A stretch of DNA of 64,000 bases from Eopsaltria australis (taxonomy: Eukaryota > Chordata > Aves > Passeriformes > Petroicidae): NCBI GenBank assembly GCA_034509425.1, contig JAVTVJ010000223.1, positions 41,435 through 105,434 of the forward strand, in the 5' to 3' direction. The notes below the pieces were generated by a model, which was given only the letters and a program-made list of their open reading frames with translations, ran no database searches and was not told where the DNA came from. Within the stretch, counting starts at the first letter, position 1, and each line of letters begins with the position of its first letter. This document shows, in pieces, positions 41,287 to 54,500 of this stretch. The position numbers and the translations under genes were made by a program.

Positions 41287-42577
41287 TAAACACAAATGCA
41301 ATCTCTTAAAAAGAAACTAAAACCCCAGAGTGTAACCTCTGCCTTTGATGAAGAGGAAAGCATCAGGAAAAAGCTGATTTTTAAAAACAAAAGGCACTTA
41401 AAAATGGGCTCCAACTGAAAAGGATTTTTGCGCAAACCTCATGCCTGGAGCTGCTCAGAGTTCAGTGGCCACTTAAATGAATTCAGTGCAGAGAGCACAA
41501 GAGGGCCAGAGCCACCCCTTCCTGTGCTGCCCGTGCAGAGACAATCCCTGTTCCCAGCAGGAGGGAGAGATGTTCCCTCTCCCCCTTCTTTGGATGCTGC
41601 ATTTCCTGGGCTGAGCCATCCACAAAGCCACTCCCCAGACCGGCTCCAGATCACATCTCCCACCCTCAGGGGAACACGGAGCAACAAGGAAAAGGCCAAT
41701 TTGGGATGTGTGGGAGGAAGGAAAACCAAAAGCTGGGAGATGCTGAGAACCAGGGCTTGGTTGAGCAGGTTCCAAGAGCTCTGAAATCCACAAGTTGACT
41801 TTTTGCTGTAGCTCGTTCCGGGTGCAAAGCGAGCAGAAAAGGTTAAAAAAGCCTCAGCAAAACCTTTTCCCTCCCCACCCCCAGCAAACCACACAGTAAT
41901 TCCTAAGTGGCAACTCTTCTCCCAGTCATCCAAGCAAACCTCTCAGTATGAAAAGGGGAGAACACAGACACTGCACCAGGGAAGCTGCAGGGGCCACGCT
42001 TCGCTCGCCGCCCCGGGCGACGTCCCAGCCGTCTCCGGAAGCTCAGGGATGGGAATGCTCCGTGGAACACATGCAGGGCTGGAGGAATCAGGTGGGTTTG
42101 GAGAGGGGCAGCTCAGCTGGGTGGGCAGGGATGGGGTATCCAAAGCAAAAGAACAGCTTGGTGGTTGCTCTGCTCTGCAGCCAATGTTCCTCGTTGGGCG
42201 CAGGGGCGGGAATACCAAGGTGAAGGTGGCACGTGTAAGGATGGGCTCAGGCATTCAGTAACTCATTAAGCTCCCCAATTAATTAGCAAGCGTGTGCTGA
42301 TGACAAGGTTGCTGGTTGGCTGCTTAGTCTCAGAAAATACTTTTTGCTTCGTGGTGTAACAGAGCTCCATAAATAAAAAGGGGATTGTTTTGTTTTGTTT
42401 TGTTTTTCCAATGACTGAAAGTACCAATGTCTGGAAAGGCATCGATGTATTTGCTGAGTAAGGCCTTGAGCAGGTTCCTCTGTGTTCTTAGCAAGACCAT
42501 CCATGGAATCCATAAATAAAGGGTGGGAGGGGGAATTCTTCACCGTGGTGAGTCTTGGACACGAGTGGCAGATGCTC

Positions 42578-45500
42578 TCATTTTAGCCGCTCAACGAGTC
42601 CCTGCGTCAGTCCAAGGTGCAAGAGCTGGGATCTGGAGAGGCTTGCGAGGTGAGGGAAAGCTTCCAGCAGCTTCTCCCAGCACAGTTCCAGCAGGCTGGG
42701 CACCACCAGCCACATTTTGAACAGGGAGCCAGTCCGTTTGTTTTCGTGGATGTTCACCACCCCTCCGTGCACGTACATGCAGCCAGCCTGGGTGGGGAGA
42801 TGGGGACAGGAGTTACAGAGCCACGAGAGGCAGCACTGGGCTGTCCCCACTGCCAGCTGCTCAGGGATCCTCTGAACCAAGGGAGCAATCACTGCTGCAA
42901 GGGTGATGTCTCATCCTAAACCTCAACTTTAGGTGATTTCTGTGCCAAGAAATCCATTTTTAGGAGCGTGGCAAACTGTTAATACAGCTAAAAATAAGGG
43001 TTTTTTTTATACTCCACCTACCTCACACAGACATCCTGCATTCCCTTGGCTCAGCACAACCCTGCTCCAGGGACGACAGGAGCACAGGGAGATGGGAAAA
43101 ACTCAGCTGCTGAGTGGATTTTTTTTTTTTTTTTTCCTTTCCATCTGCTGGCAAAGAAAGGGCATTCCTGCTGTCCAGGCAGTCACTGAGCTGCCTGGGA
43201 AACACCTTTATCAGGCTTCCCAGGAAAAGCTGCATTTGTAACGTTCCCCAAATGAAGTGACACCAAGGAACGTGATCTCTGTGCTGAGGAGGTGAAGGCA
43301 CAGCCAGAGGCATTTCTTGCTGCCTGTTAATTATCAATCCCAGCTCTCCAGCCTTCTACTCATGGCCAAAAGCTCTGGCAATACCAAGATTCCTTAGTGG
43401 TTTCCAAAGGGTTGGAAACGGGCTCATCTAATCTGTACCCTCTGCAGGAGAAAATCACTTTACTCAGGGAGTATTTGTGCTTTTTTTCCCCCCTTCTACA
43501 AGCAGGGCCTGCTGTTCCCACATGGAGTTTAAAAGGTAAAACTCTGCATCATTTCTTTCAGAAAGCAAATTCCACAGTGTGGCAGCACTCTTCAAACAGC
43601 AGCAGGAGGAGGAGGAGCCTCCCAAAAGGTGCTGCAGCCAGAGGAGGTGACTTCAGCTCTGTTTGCAGCCCATCCAAGGTCAGAGTGCTTGGATGAAGGA
43701 TCCCAGCCCCAGAGGAACAGAAGGGGTCACTTACTGGGGTGACAGCAGCACAGTGGAAGTACACGGGCTCTGGCATGGCAGCTGGGAGCTTCACCCACTG
43801 GAAAGTCTGCAGGTTCAGCTTCCAGACGTCTCCCAGGATCACCTCTCCGTTGTAGCCTCCGCAGACGAACACATCTGCAAGAGAGGAGAGGTGAGAATGG
43901 GCAGGGCCAGCTCATCCTCCTGCCAGGTGAGGAGAGAGCTCAGGGGTCACCTTCAGGGGTCACAGTTTTGGGATTAGTAACTGTTTTACCTCAGCACAGG
44001 CTCTCAGATCTCCCAAATCAGGCCCACCATAAGGACAGGCCACTTAGAGACTGCCAGACTGCTTTGGGTGGGAAGGGACCTTCAATCCCATCCTGATCCA
44101 ATCCCTGGACACCTCCCACAGTCCCAGGCTGTTCCAGCCTGGCCTTGGACACTGCCAGGGATCCAGGGGCACAAACAGCTGCTCTGGCAATTCCAGCCCA
44201 GCCAGCAATTCCTTCTATCCAATATCCCATCCATCCCTGCCCTGTGGCAGTGGGAAGCCATTCCCTGTGTCCTGTCCCTCCAGGCCTTGTCCCCAGTCCC
44301 TCTGCAGCTCTCCTGGAGCTGCTTTAGGCCCTGCAAGGGGCTCTGAGCTCTCCCTGGAGCTTCTCCTCTCCAGGTGAGCACCCCCAGCTCTCCCAGCCTG
44401 GCTCCAGGGGGCTCCAGCCCTGGAGCAGCTCCATGGATTCCTCTGGACTCTCTCCAGCAGCTCCAGGTCCTCCTGATGTCATCCCTGATGTCAGCTCTGC
44501 AGGTGGGGTCTCACCTGAGAGGGGCAGAGTCCCCCCTCTCCTGCTGCCCCCTCTGGGGGGATCAGGGTGGATTTCTGGCTCCTGTCCCACTCCCCAGGCT
44601 GCCCATGATCCCAACCCCACCATGGCAGACTCAGGGCTAAACACCACTGCAAGCAGGAGTGCATTCCCTCAGTTCTCAGACACCTGGGTTTGATCAGATT
44701 GCAGGGATTTTAAACCCACAGGGAGCAGCTCCAGCTCCCACTCCTGCCTTGCTCCCAGATTTCCCCACATTCTCAACTCAGAGGCTGCCAAATCCTGCTG
44801 GTGGAGGGGACTGGGAGCATCTCCCAGCTCCTGCCTTGCTTTTACTGGCACAATTAACACTCCTAGGAAATACAGTCCAGCATTTCCCTTCAATAGAGAG
44901 CACTCAGCCACTGACCTGAAGGGTCTGGAAAAGAGGGATCAAGACTGTAATTGTTATTTCAGTGCAGGAGAAAGAGTGGTGCCACCTGGGCAGCTCAAGT
45001 GAGGAAAGAAATCCTCCTCCAGAAAAGCCACGTGGTCCCTGCAGTTCTCTCCAGCTCTCCACTCTTTGGATGTCCAAGATACACCAAATTTCCAGAGGTA
45101 AATCTTACCATTTTTTATCTGGACACAGCTGTGGCATCTTCTGGCTGCTGGGAAGCCTGAGGAGAATAAATTTAACTATATAAATATCAGCAATAATTGC
45201 TTTCAAGTGCTTGTGCAAGTGGTGATTTGGTCTCAACGTTGAATTGTGGAGTTTAATTTTTAAGGGGTTCTGATTCCTGGAATCCCAGGTATAAAAGGTG
45301 CAGTTTTAAGCAGCTGTCTCAGGTTTGATTCCTAATTCTTCTCCAGGGAAGGAAGGAAGGAATGTGCTGGAATCTTGCTCTCCAGAGTGTCAAACGTGGC
45401 TTGGTGAGAAGCAGCTGTGAGATTCCAGGGCCTCAAAGGGAGCAGGGATGATGTGGGAGCAGACCCAGGCCCTGTCACCTTCCCCAGGGAGGGAGGGAGG

Positions 45501-48500
45501 GAGGGAAGCCAGCCTGCCCAATTCCCTCAGATGGGTTAATCCAAGTGTGAAGCACAAGCAGGATCTCAAACCCAGCATTAAATCACACACTGAACAAGAA
45601 ATCTGCACCTTTGAGCACCTTGGCCACTCTGGTTCACGGGGAGAAGATGGGAGACTCCCGACTCACCGACTTTCTCGTGAGGCTTGGTGGTGATCTCCTC
45701 CCAGGTGTTGGTTTCCAGGTTGTAGGCGTGGATCTGGAGGGGAAAAGAGGAGCCATGAGATGCTCCTGGCTCTGCCAGCACCAGGATGCAGCAGCCACGG
45801 GCTCTGACCCACTAGGAATAAACCCCTTTGTTCATTAAGTGCAAACCCAAAAATAGCTGATCCCAGGCAGTGACTAAGCAGGTCTGAAATCACCTTCCAA
45901 GCTCCAGCCCAGCTTTGCTATTTCAGCCCCACAGCTGGGAAAAAAAAAAAGAATATTGCCTTTTAAAAGAGCTGGACCAATTAAAATCCACACCCTCAGA
46001 AGGATTTAGGAATACCTTTTTTTTTCCTGCTGCATGCAGGGGAGAAAAATGGGACAATGGAGAGATGAAATGTCACATTAAATGCTGCGGATTCCACTTC
46101 TTTGTGGAAGCAGAGCACTATTTAAAGTGACCACAGATTCATCACCAGGACAAATCCAGGTTTTACAGGAACAGGAGAATAATCTGCTCCCAATTATATA
46201 TATATATATTTTGTTTTTTTTTACCAGGCTCTGCAGGCAAAGCCAGATGAAGAAGCTGTGCTGGTTGTACCTCAGAGTGGAAAATCCCCTGCTCAGGGTT
46301 CCAAACACCTCACCTTATCCAAGGAATAAGCTGTCCAGGAAGTTCCACCTCCCAGGATGTAAATCCGCTGACCGTCGTGAGCGATTTCATGTCTGTACCT
46401 GAAGGTGCAAAGCAGCACAATCAGCAACCACAAAAAACCTTCTGGGAAACACCACCAAATTCCAGGGATTTGAGCAGAAGATTTCACAGAATCACTGGGC
46501 TGGAAGAGACCTTCAAGGTCATTGAGTCCAACCCAAATCCCAAGCCTGGATCTGCTGCACCAGCCCCTCAGGCTGGGAGCGTTCAGGAGATGTGGGAATT
46601 TTCCTGAGCCTTCCAAGCAACAGAAGTTTGAAACCCCGGAAGTCTGAAAGGCATTTTCTGATGGCAGAGGTAATTAAGTGCAATGGTTATGGAATGCCAG
46701 GACACCCATCAATATTCCAGTATGGAATTCCAGGACACCCATCAATATTCCAGTATGGAATTCCAGGACACCCATCAATATTTCAGTATGGAATTCCAGG
46801 ACACCCATCAATATTCCAGTATGGAATTCCAGGACACCCATCAATATTTCAGTATGGAATTCCAGGACACCCATCAATATTCCATTATGGAACACCAGGA
46901 CACCCATCAATATTCCAGCCCTGCTAAGGTGGTCCCTGGAAGTGTCCAAGGTGAGGCTGGATGGGGCTTGGAGCACCCTGGGATAGTGGAAGGTGTCCCT
47001 GCTATGGCTGGGCGGTGGAATTGGATTTATTTTAAGATTCCTATGAATCCAAACCAGTCTGGGATTCTTCCATTCCCAATTCCCCGTTCTCAGCTGGACG
47101 AGAGCGACCAAAATCCTTCCTTCCAACGTCACGACGACTCCCAGACAAAGCAGGGCTGGAGGTGCCAACCGGAACAAGATTCCCCAAAGCTTCCCATTCC
47201 CTGCCTCCCAGAAAAAGCTGCCAGGTGCCCACCTCTCCTCTGGCATGTCACAGGACATGTTGTTGGGCTTCAGCTGGATCCACTCGCGCGTGTTGAGGTC
47301 CAGCTTGTGCAGGTCAGTGCTGTAGATGTAGCCAGTGGTTCCTCCAAACACATACAGACACCCGTTGATGATGGCCATGGCCTGCCAGGGAAACCAGTGA
47401 GGAAGGATTTGGGGCTGGAAAAGGGGGAATTCCTGCCCTTCCAAAGCAAAAAGGGTCAGTCCTGCCGTGAGGGTGAATCCATTTCTTTGTCCACCTCGTT
47501 CGTCCACGTTATGGAAAGTCTCAAAAGGTTCCTTTATGTTATTCTGATATAAAGAAACTCTACAGATTCTCATGTGGAGTTTTGGGTTTTGAAGCTTTTG
47601 GACTACAAACCACTCCTTAAAACACTTGCTCATTTTCTTCCTTTATCTACTTTATGGAAAGACTTAAAAAGTGTTATCCTGATATAATGAAACCCTACAA
47701 ATTTTCATGCAGAGTTTTGGGTTTTGAAGCTTTTGGACTACCAACCACTCCTTCAATCAGATTTTCATTTTCCTCCTTCATCCAATTTATGGTAAGTCTT
47801 AAAAGGTGATATCCTAATATAAAGACACCTTACAAATTTTCATTTTGAGTTTTGGTTTTGAAGCTTTTTGATTACAAACCACTCCTTAAACCACTTTTTC
47901 ATTTCCATTTAGAGTTTTGGGTTTTAAGGACTTTGACTACAAACCACTCCTTAAATCACCTTTTCATTTTCATTTAGAGTTTTGGGTTTTGAAGCTTTTT
48001 GCCTACCAACCACTCCTTCAATCAGATTTTTTTCCTTCAGCTGCACCAGGCATCGAGTGAACAAATTCCGGCCTTTCTAACGAGGAGAAAACCTTTCCTT
48101 GGAAACCTCCAAGAACCAAGGCTGCTTCATTTCTTTACGAAGGACACCTGCTTTCCCTGCTGCTTTTGCACAGACAGAACAGCTGTGGGGAGGGGCAGAG
48201 CAGGGATTTTGGGCTCTCCCCGTGCTCCTACCTGGCCGTAGATGCGGTTGGGTTTCTTGCCGCGGCAGCTGAGCAGAGCCCATCTCTTGTACTTGACGTT
48301 GCACACGTGGACGTCGTTGCCGTTGCTCTCCCCGAAGGGGATCCCGGTGCCCCCAAAGACCAGGAGGTTGTTGCCATGTAGAACAACTGGGAGAGAAAAA
48401 GAGAAAGCAATGAGCATCCCTGATTTTCCTCGGTGAGATCAGCGGGACAGAGCGATTTTTCCGGGCTGGGTTTGGAGCAGAAGGTGTCCCTGTCCATGGC

Positions 48501-51500
48501 GTGGAATTGGATGAGTTTTCATCTCCCAACCCAAACCATTCCATGATTCCATGCTCTGGAGCCAGCTCAGTGCTGCTCAAATTCCCCACAATCCACCCCG
48601 TGCGTTTACAGCTTGGAGAGGCTCTAAAAGAGAAAGGATCCCAACCAAAACCATGGTAACCAAAGGTCGGCTTTGAGAAGTGAACAAAGGCAGCTATTTT
48701 TGGATGCTTTGAGATTCCCTGCTGAAAGCACAGGTGCATTGCAGCCAGCAAGGTAAACACCTGGAAAACACCCCTTGCTTCCCCATTTTCTTTCCCTCTG
48801 CATCAACTGAGAGAAAAAGGAAAGAAAAATCCCAAACCCAACCCAGGCTGGGCCCAGATTCCCACTCCTTGCACGGATTAAAATACCCAGGACTAAAATA
48901 GCTCCGGGAATAAGCACAGGAGGAGTTGGATTTCCGTACGTACGTGACATGGAGGCCAGCTCCCTGGGCATGTAGCCCTCGGTGCCCATCTGGTGCCAGG
49001 TGTCCGTGGCAAAGTTGTACCTCCAGAGCTCCCTGAACAGGGGGTAATCCTCATTTTCTGGCCCTCCAGACTCGTCGTAGTCGGGGTTGTACCCCCCGAA
49101 GACGTAGAGGTTGGAACTGTCGGCCACGCAGCGATGGCCGCTCCTGGCCGGGGGGCACCGGTGGCCTGCGGGAGGAGGAGGAGGGAAAAGGAGAGCTCAG
49201 GGTGTGTCCCAGGGTCAGGGATGCACCCCCTGGGATGGATTCCATGGGGAATCCGTAGGGGAGCAACTCTGCAGCAGCGGGAAAAGGTTTTGTCCCTTTT
49301 CCAACTTGTCCTTATCTGTATGTCACCATCTCATTCCTGTCCACTCCACCCCTGGAACTTGGGACAATCCTTCCACAAAGACCATTTCTGAGGTATTTGA
49401 TAAAACCCCTCTTCTTTCACTTTATTTGGCAGATTCCACTTAAGGAACAGCTCCAAATGTTTGTATTTAAAGCTGCCCAACAGAGGATAAAATTCAGGAT
49501 TTGCTTCTCCTCCTACAAAATCCTCTCTGTGTCTTCCCTGGCACAGGGACAATCTGTGTGTCCCCATCTCATTCCTGTCCACTCCATCCCTGGACCGTGT
49601 GACAATCCTTCCACAAGAACCATTTCTGAGGTATTTGATAAAACCCCTCTTCTTTCATTCTGTTTTGCTTAGAAACAACTCCAAATGTTTGTATTTAAAG
49701 CTGCCCAACAGAGGAAAAAATTCAGGATTTGCTTTCCCTCCTCCAAAAACCTCTCTGTGTCTTCCCTTTTTGTTCCTTGATCTCCAAAAGGCTTTGTCAC
49801 TAAACTTTAAGTTTGGAACAGGGAAAATCTGTTCCTGAATGAAGGCGTTGGCACTGGGAGGGAGCAGGGAATCCAGCTGAGATCCTAAGGCAGATCCAGC
49901 CATTCCCAACAGGAATCCCTCTGCCTGCCCACCCCTGAAACCCAACGGGAATCAAAGCAGGGAGGACAATTCCAGCTCAGCTCTGATTAAAAAAAAGATG
50001 GATTGAGCCAAGGAAAACCTACCCAGGAATATTCTTGGACAACAGAAACGGAGCTCTTGGCTGACAAGTGACCGAAACACACCCAAACAAATCAGTGACC
50101 TTCACCTCCCACCTGCTCCCACAGACTTTTTTAAGGATTTTAGGATGGAAAAGGAGGCAGGGAAGACTCTAATTAGGAGCCAGAATGTTTTCTTCTCTTC
50201 TAATTCCCAGCAGTGAATCCGACACCGCAAAAAAATCCCCCAAAACCTGAGGCATGAAGCGTTTTTCCGAAGGGAAAAGTGAAATAAATGAATTGTCCAG
50301 AGCAAATAATGAACTGGAGCTGAGCACAAGCAGCTTTGCTTAATCATGTCCAACTCTGGCCCAAAATTAAGCTGCTCTCCAGGGCTCAGACAAAGTTTGG
50401 AGAGATTTGGGTTGTTTCCAGGAATAATTGTGTCCCGCAGCAATTCCCAGTTAGAAAATAAAGAAGCACTGGCTGGAAAAAGAGGGGGAGAAAGGGAAGG
50501 AATGAAGGGGAAAATCTGCAGTGGGACAGAGATTTTGGGGCACAGGAGGGCGGGGGGATGTTCCATGTCCTGGTTTAAAAGGTGTTAAGGAATTAGGAGT
50601 TCAGATTGATATTAAATATGGATTTTATTTCCCTCTAGTTCTAACACCTGCCATGAGAATTTTCCGGAGGGAAGAGAGGACAATAAAGGTGAGTTTTCTA
50701 TAAAGCAAAGAAATTCAAGGTAAGAGGAGTGATTTCAAGAAAAGAAATTAAAAACCACCACCCAGGAGGCTTTCACTGCCAAAATTGAATGGGGAAGGCA
50801 CCTGACTTTGCCAGAAATCCCAATTTTCAAAGGAAGGGATCACACATCCCTGGAAGTGTCCAAGACAGGGCTTGGAGCACCCTGGGATGGTGCAAAGTGT
50901 CCCTGTCCCTGGCATGGATGATCTTTAAGGGCCCTTCCAACTCTTGCTCATCCCTGTCTCTAGAAAAGATTCCTCCAGTTCAGTTTTTTTTAAGGAAAAA
51001 TAAAAAAGCTGGATCTGTGCAGGAGTTAATTCCCATGAGTTCCTTCAGCAGCCAAATTCCACGGCTCCCATAAAGAGCTGCATTTCCATTCAATTAGGAC
51101 TCACTGGATGATTCAATTCACAGCCCCTGCTGAAATTCAGGAGAGGTTTGCAGCTGGTTCCATCCCACAGGTGGGACTTTGAGATGGGAGAATCCTGGGA
51201 TTTGTTAAACATCCACTTTGCCAAGAGCCAAGTCCATTTTCCCAAACCCTCAAGCTCAGGGGAGCACAGCAAGGCCCCATCCCTGGGAAAAGCTGGGGTT
51301 CACCAGGTCCTGCTGGGAATTCCTTGGTGCTGGACAGGTCTGAGGGGAAGAGGTCATAAAGTTATGGAAAATGGCTTTAAAATGGATGGATGTGAACTGG
51401 GAAGCACCAGTTTTCCCAGTTCAAGGTTCCAGAGAGAAGCAGGAAGGAAGGATGGGAATGTGCATTTACAAGGAGGCTCCTGCTCCTTAGTCCAGAGGGC

Positions 51501-54500
51501 AAAAATGGGAACAGCAAAACTCAGAGGGAATAAATTCCACAATCAGGATGAAGTTTAACAAGAGGATGAGAGGATGTGCCAGGGGAGGGTGAGGCTGGAC
51601 ATCGGCAGGAATTTCTTCATGGAAAAGGTTGGGAAATATTGGAGGGGAGGTTTGGAGTGCCCATCCCTGGAGGTGGCCAAGGAATTCCTGGAGGTGGCAC
51701 TCAGGGCTCTGGGCTGGGGACAAGGTGGGGATCGGGCACAGCTTGGACTGGGAGGGCTTTTCCAACCCAGTGGATTCAGTGATTCCAGGCTGAAACACCA
51801 GGACAGGGATTTAATTAAGGAAATTCCTAATGAAGGGCTGGCTGGGCACTGACCTGCCAACACCCTGCTAAATTCCCCTTTAAACCAGTGATTCACTCGC
51901 TGAGCTCTGAGGGAGCTGCTGCATGGCCTGGATTGACAATTCCAAGCTCTTCCTAATGAACTGCAGGAGCTGTAATTAGGACAGGGGATGAACCAAGGAG
52001 CTGGTTCCAGATGTGGAGCAGAGGAGGCTCAGGGGGGACCTTGTGGCTCTGCACAGTCCCTGACAGGAGGGGGCTCAGAGGGGGTCGGGCTCTGCTCCCA
52101 GGGAACAGGGACAGGAGCAGAGGGAACGGCCTCAGGCTGGGCCAGGGGAGGCTCAAGGTGGATATTGGGGGAAATTCCTGCATGGAAAAAGTGCCCAGGG
52201 CAGGGGTGGAGTCCCCATCCCTGCAGGGATTTCCAAGCCCTGTGGATGTGGCACTTGGGGACACCGGGCAGTGGTGGCCTTGGCAGTGCTGGGAATGGTT
52301 GGACTCAGTGGTCTGAGAGACCTTTTCCAACTTAAACAATTCCATGATTCCATGAAGTTGTTCTGAGCCTCCTGAAAAATCCTTTTTCTTATAACAGTCA
52401 GAAACCCCAAATAACCCCATTTATATCTCCAGGAGAGGAATGGGGCCGGACTCTGCTCAGTGACAATGGGGACAATGGGCACCAACTGAAACACAGGAAA
52501 TTCCAGCTGGACATGAGGTAAAACTTCTCCTCTGAGAATGATGGAGCACTGAACAGGCTTCCCAGAGCAGCTGTTTGTGCCCCTGGATCCCTGGCAGTGC
52601 CCAAGGCCAGGCTGGATGGGGCTGGGAGCAGCCTGGGACAGTGGGAGGTGTCCCTGCCATGGCGGGGGTGGCACTGGAGGGGCTTTGAGATCAGATCCCA
52701 CCCAACCCATCCAATGATTCCACACTCTTTTATCAGTTCCTTTTTTTCCCAAGCTAATTTAATCCCAGGATTATCTGCAGCACAGGGTATCTTTAAATTC
52801 TTCCTGTGAGGATAACAGGAAAAGGACCAGCACTGAGCCTGTCCCGTTATCGGCGTGTCCCAAACAACGCTGCCTCTTCCCACCAATCCACGATTTCCAT
52901 CCCACAAATCCCAGTGCAAGCCCATCCCACGAGGTGTGTGTTACACCCCCACACCACCAGCATCACCACCAGCAGCAGAATTTCTCCTCCAAATCCCTAT
53001 TTTTGGGAATACGAACGGAATAACTGCAGGGTGCAAAGCCAACGAATCCAACGTGGCTTTGGATCCTCCTCTTTTCCCAGTCCCAAATCCCTGCTGAACA
53101 TCCCAGGGCTGCTCACGTGGCCTTTTCAAGCTTTCTAAAGATGGTTTGGGTGTTCTTTTCCCTCCTGCAAGATTCAATCTCTCCCTCTCCATCTCTGATC
53201 CCTGCAGGAATCCTGAAGCACATTCAGGTCAAGGGCTGAACCAGAACAGGACGAGTCAATATTGACTCTGACTCCCATCTTTGAGGTTTATCCCTTTCCA
53301 CAACAGCAGGACAAAATAAGGTTGGAATTTGTGTAATTGGAGCCCCTCAGGAATGTTTGGATAAGCAGGATTGGGAATGCATTGCTGAGAGGGAGGTTTG
53401 AAAGATTTTTGTTCATCCAGCTGCGTTCAGATCCCACACTGCCCTTCCGTGGCCTCAGAAATTCCCAAGAGGGAAAATTCCCAGTCCCTGAACAACAGAT
53501 CCAAGGAAAAATGGGAGAAGCCAAAGGATCCAGCCAAGGATGCCAAACACAACCCAGAGGCCACGAGATCTGCAGTGATTCCAGAGTGGATCATCCTGGG
53601 ACAGCTCCTGGCTTTGGATCCATGTCCAGAACAGGTCTGGCTCTCCCAGGCTTTGCTCCCAAAATCTTTGGGGCAGTCACATCCTGAAGGATTTTACACC
53701 ACTGAAACTGGGGATTCCTTGGGTTTGGTTCCAAAAAAAACCACAGGAGAAGAAAGGAATTCTGGAGAATGAGAGATCACCTGGTGCAATGTCCTGTGGG
53801 AAAAGGACCTGGGATGAGGCTGCTCAGAACCTTGAGGAGCCACAGCCTGAAACTTTCAGCCCCTGCAGATCCCACATTTCCCTTCTGTGGAGGGCTGCCC
53901 ACAGCTGAGAAATTCCCAAGAGGGAAGATTCCCAGTCCCTGAACAACAGCTCTGAGGGGCTGAGGAAAAATGGGAGAAGCCAAAGGATCCAGCCAAGGAT
54001 GCCCAACACAACCCAGAGGCCACGAGATCTCCAGATATTACTGAGATCTGCAGTGATTCCAGAGTGGATCATCCTGGGACAGCTCCCAGCTTTGGATCCA
54101 TGTCCAGAACAGGTCTGCTTCTCCCAGGCTTTGCTCCCAAAATCTTTGGGGCAGTCACATCCTGAAGGATTTCACACCACTGGAACTGGGGGCTTCCAAT
54201 AAAACCACAGGAAAAGGAAGGAATTCTGGAGAATGAGAGATCACCTGGTGCAATGTCCTGTGGGAAAGGACCTGGGATGAGGCTGCTCAGCACCTTGAGG
54301 AGCCGCAGCCTGAAACCCTCCAGGGACTCCACCACATCCCAGGGGGAGGCTGCTCCAGGGAATGATGGCTCTCACTGGACAAATGTCTTGTTTCCACTGG
54401 AATGAGCCCTCCCAGTGCACCCTGTCCTCCCTACTCCTTGTCCTCTCCATGTGGACCCTCCCAGCCTCTCTGTATCCATCCTTTAAGGACTGGAAAATCC

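Noticed and set aside
46674..47633. 319-codon minus-strand ORF
   Set aside because: Combines KLHDC10 exon 47233-47381 with intron, a CR1 tail and the 33-bp array; only the exon is real.
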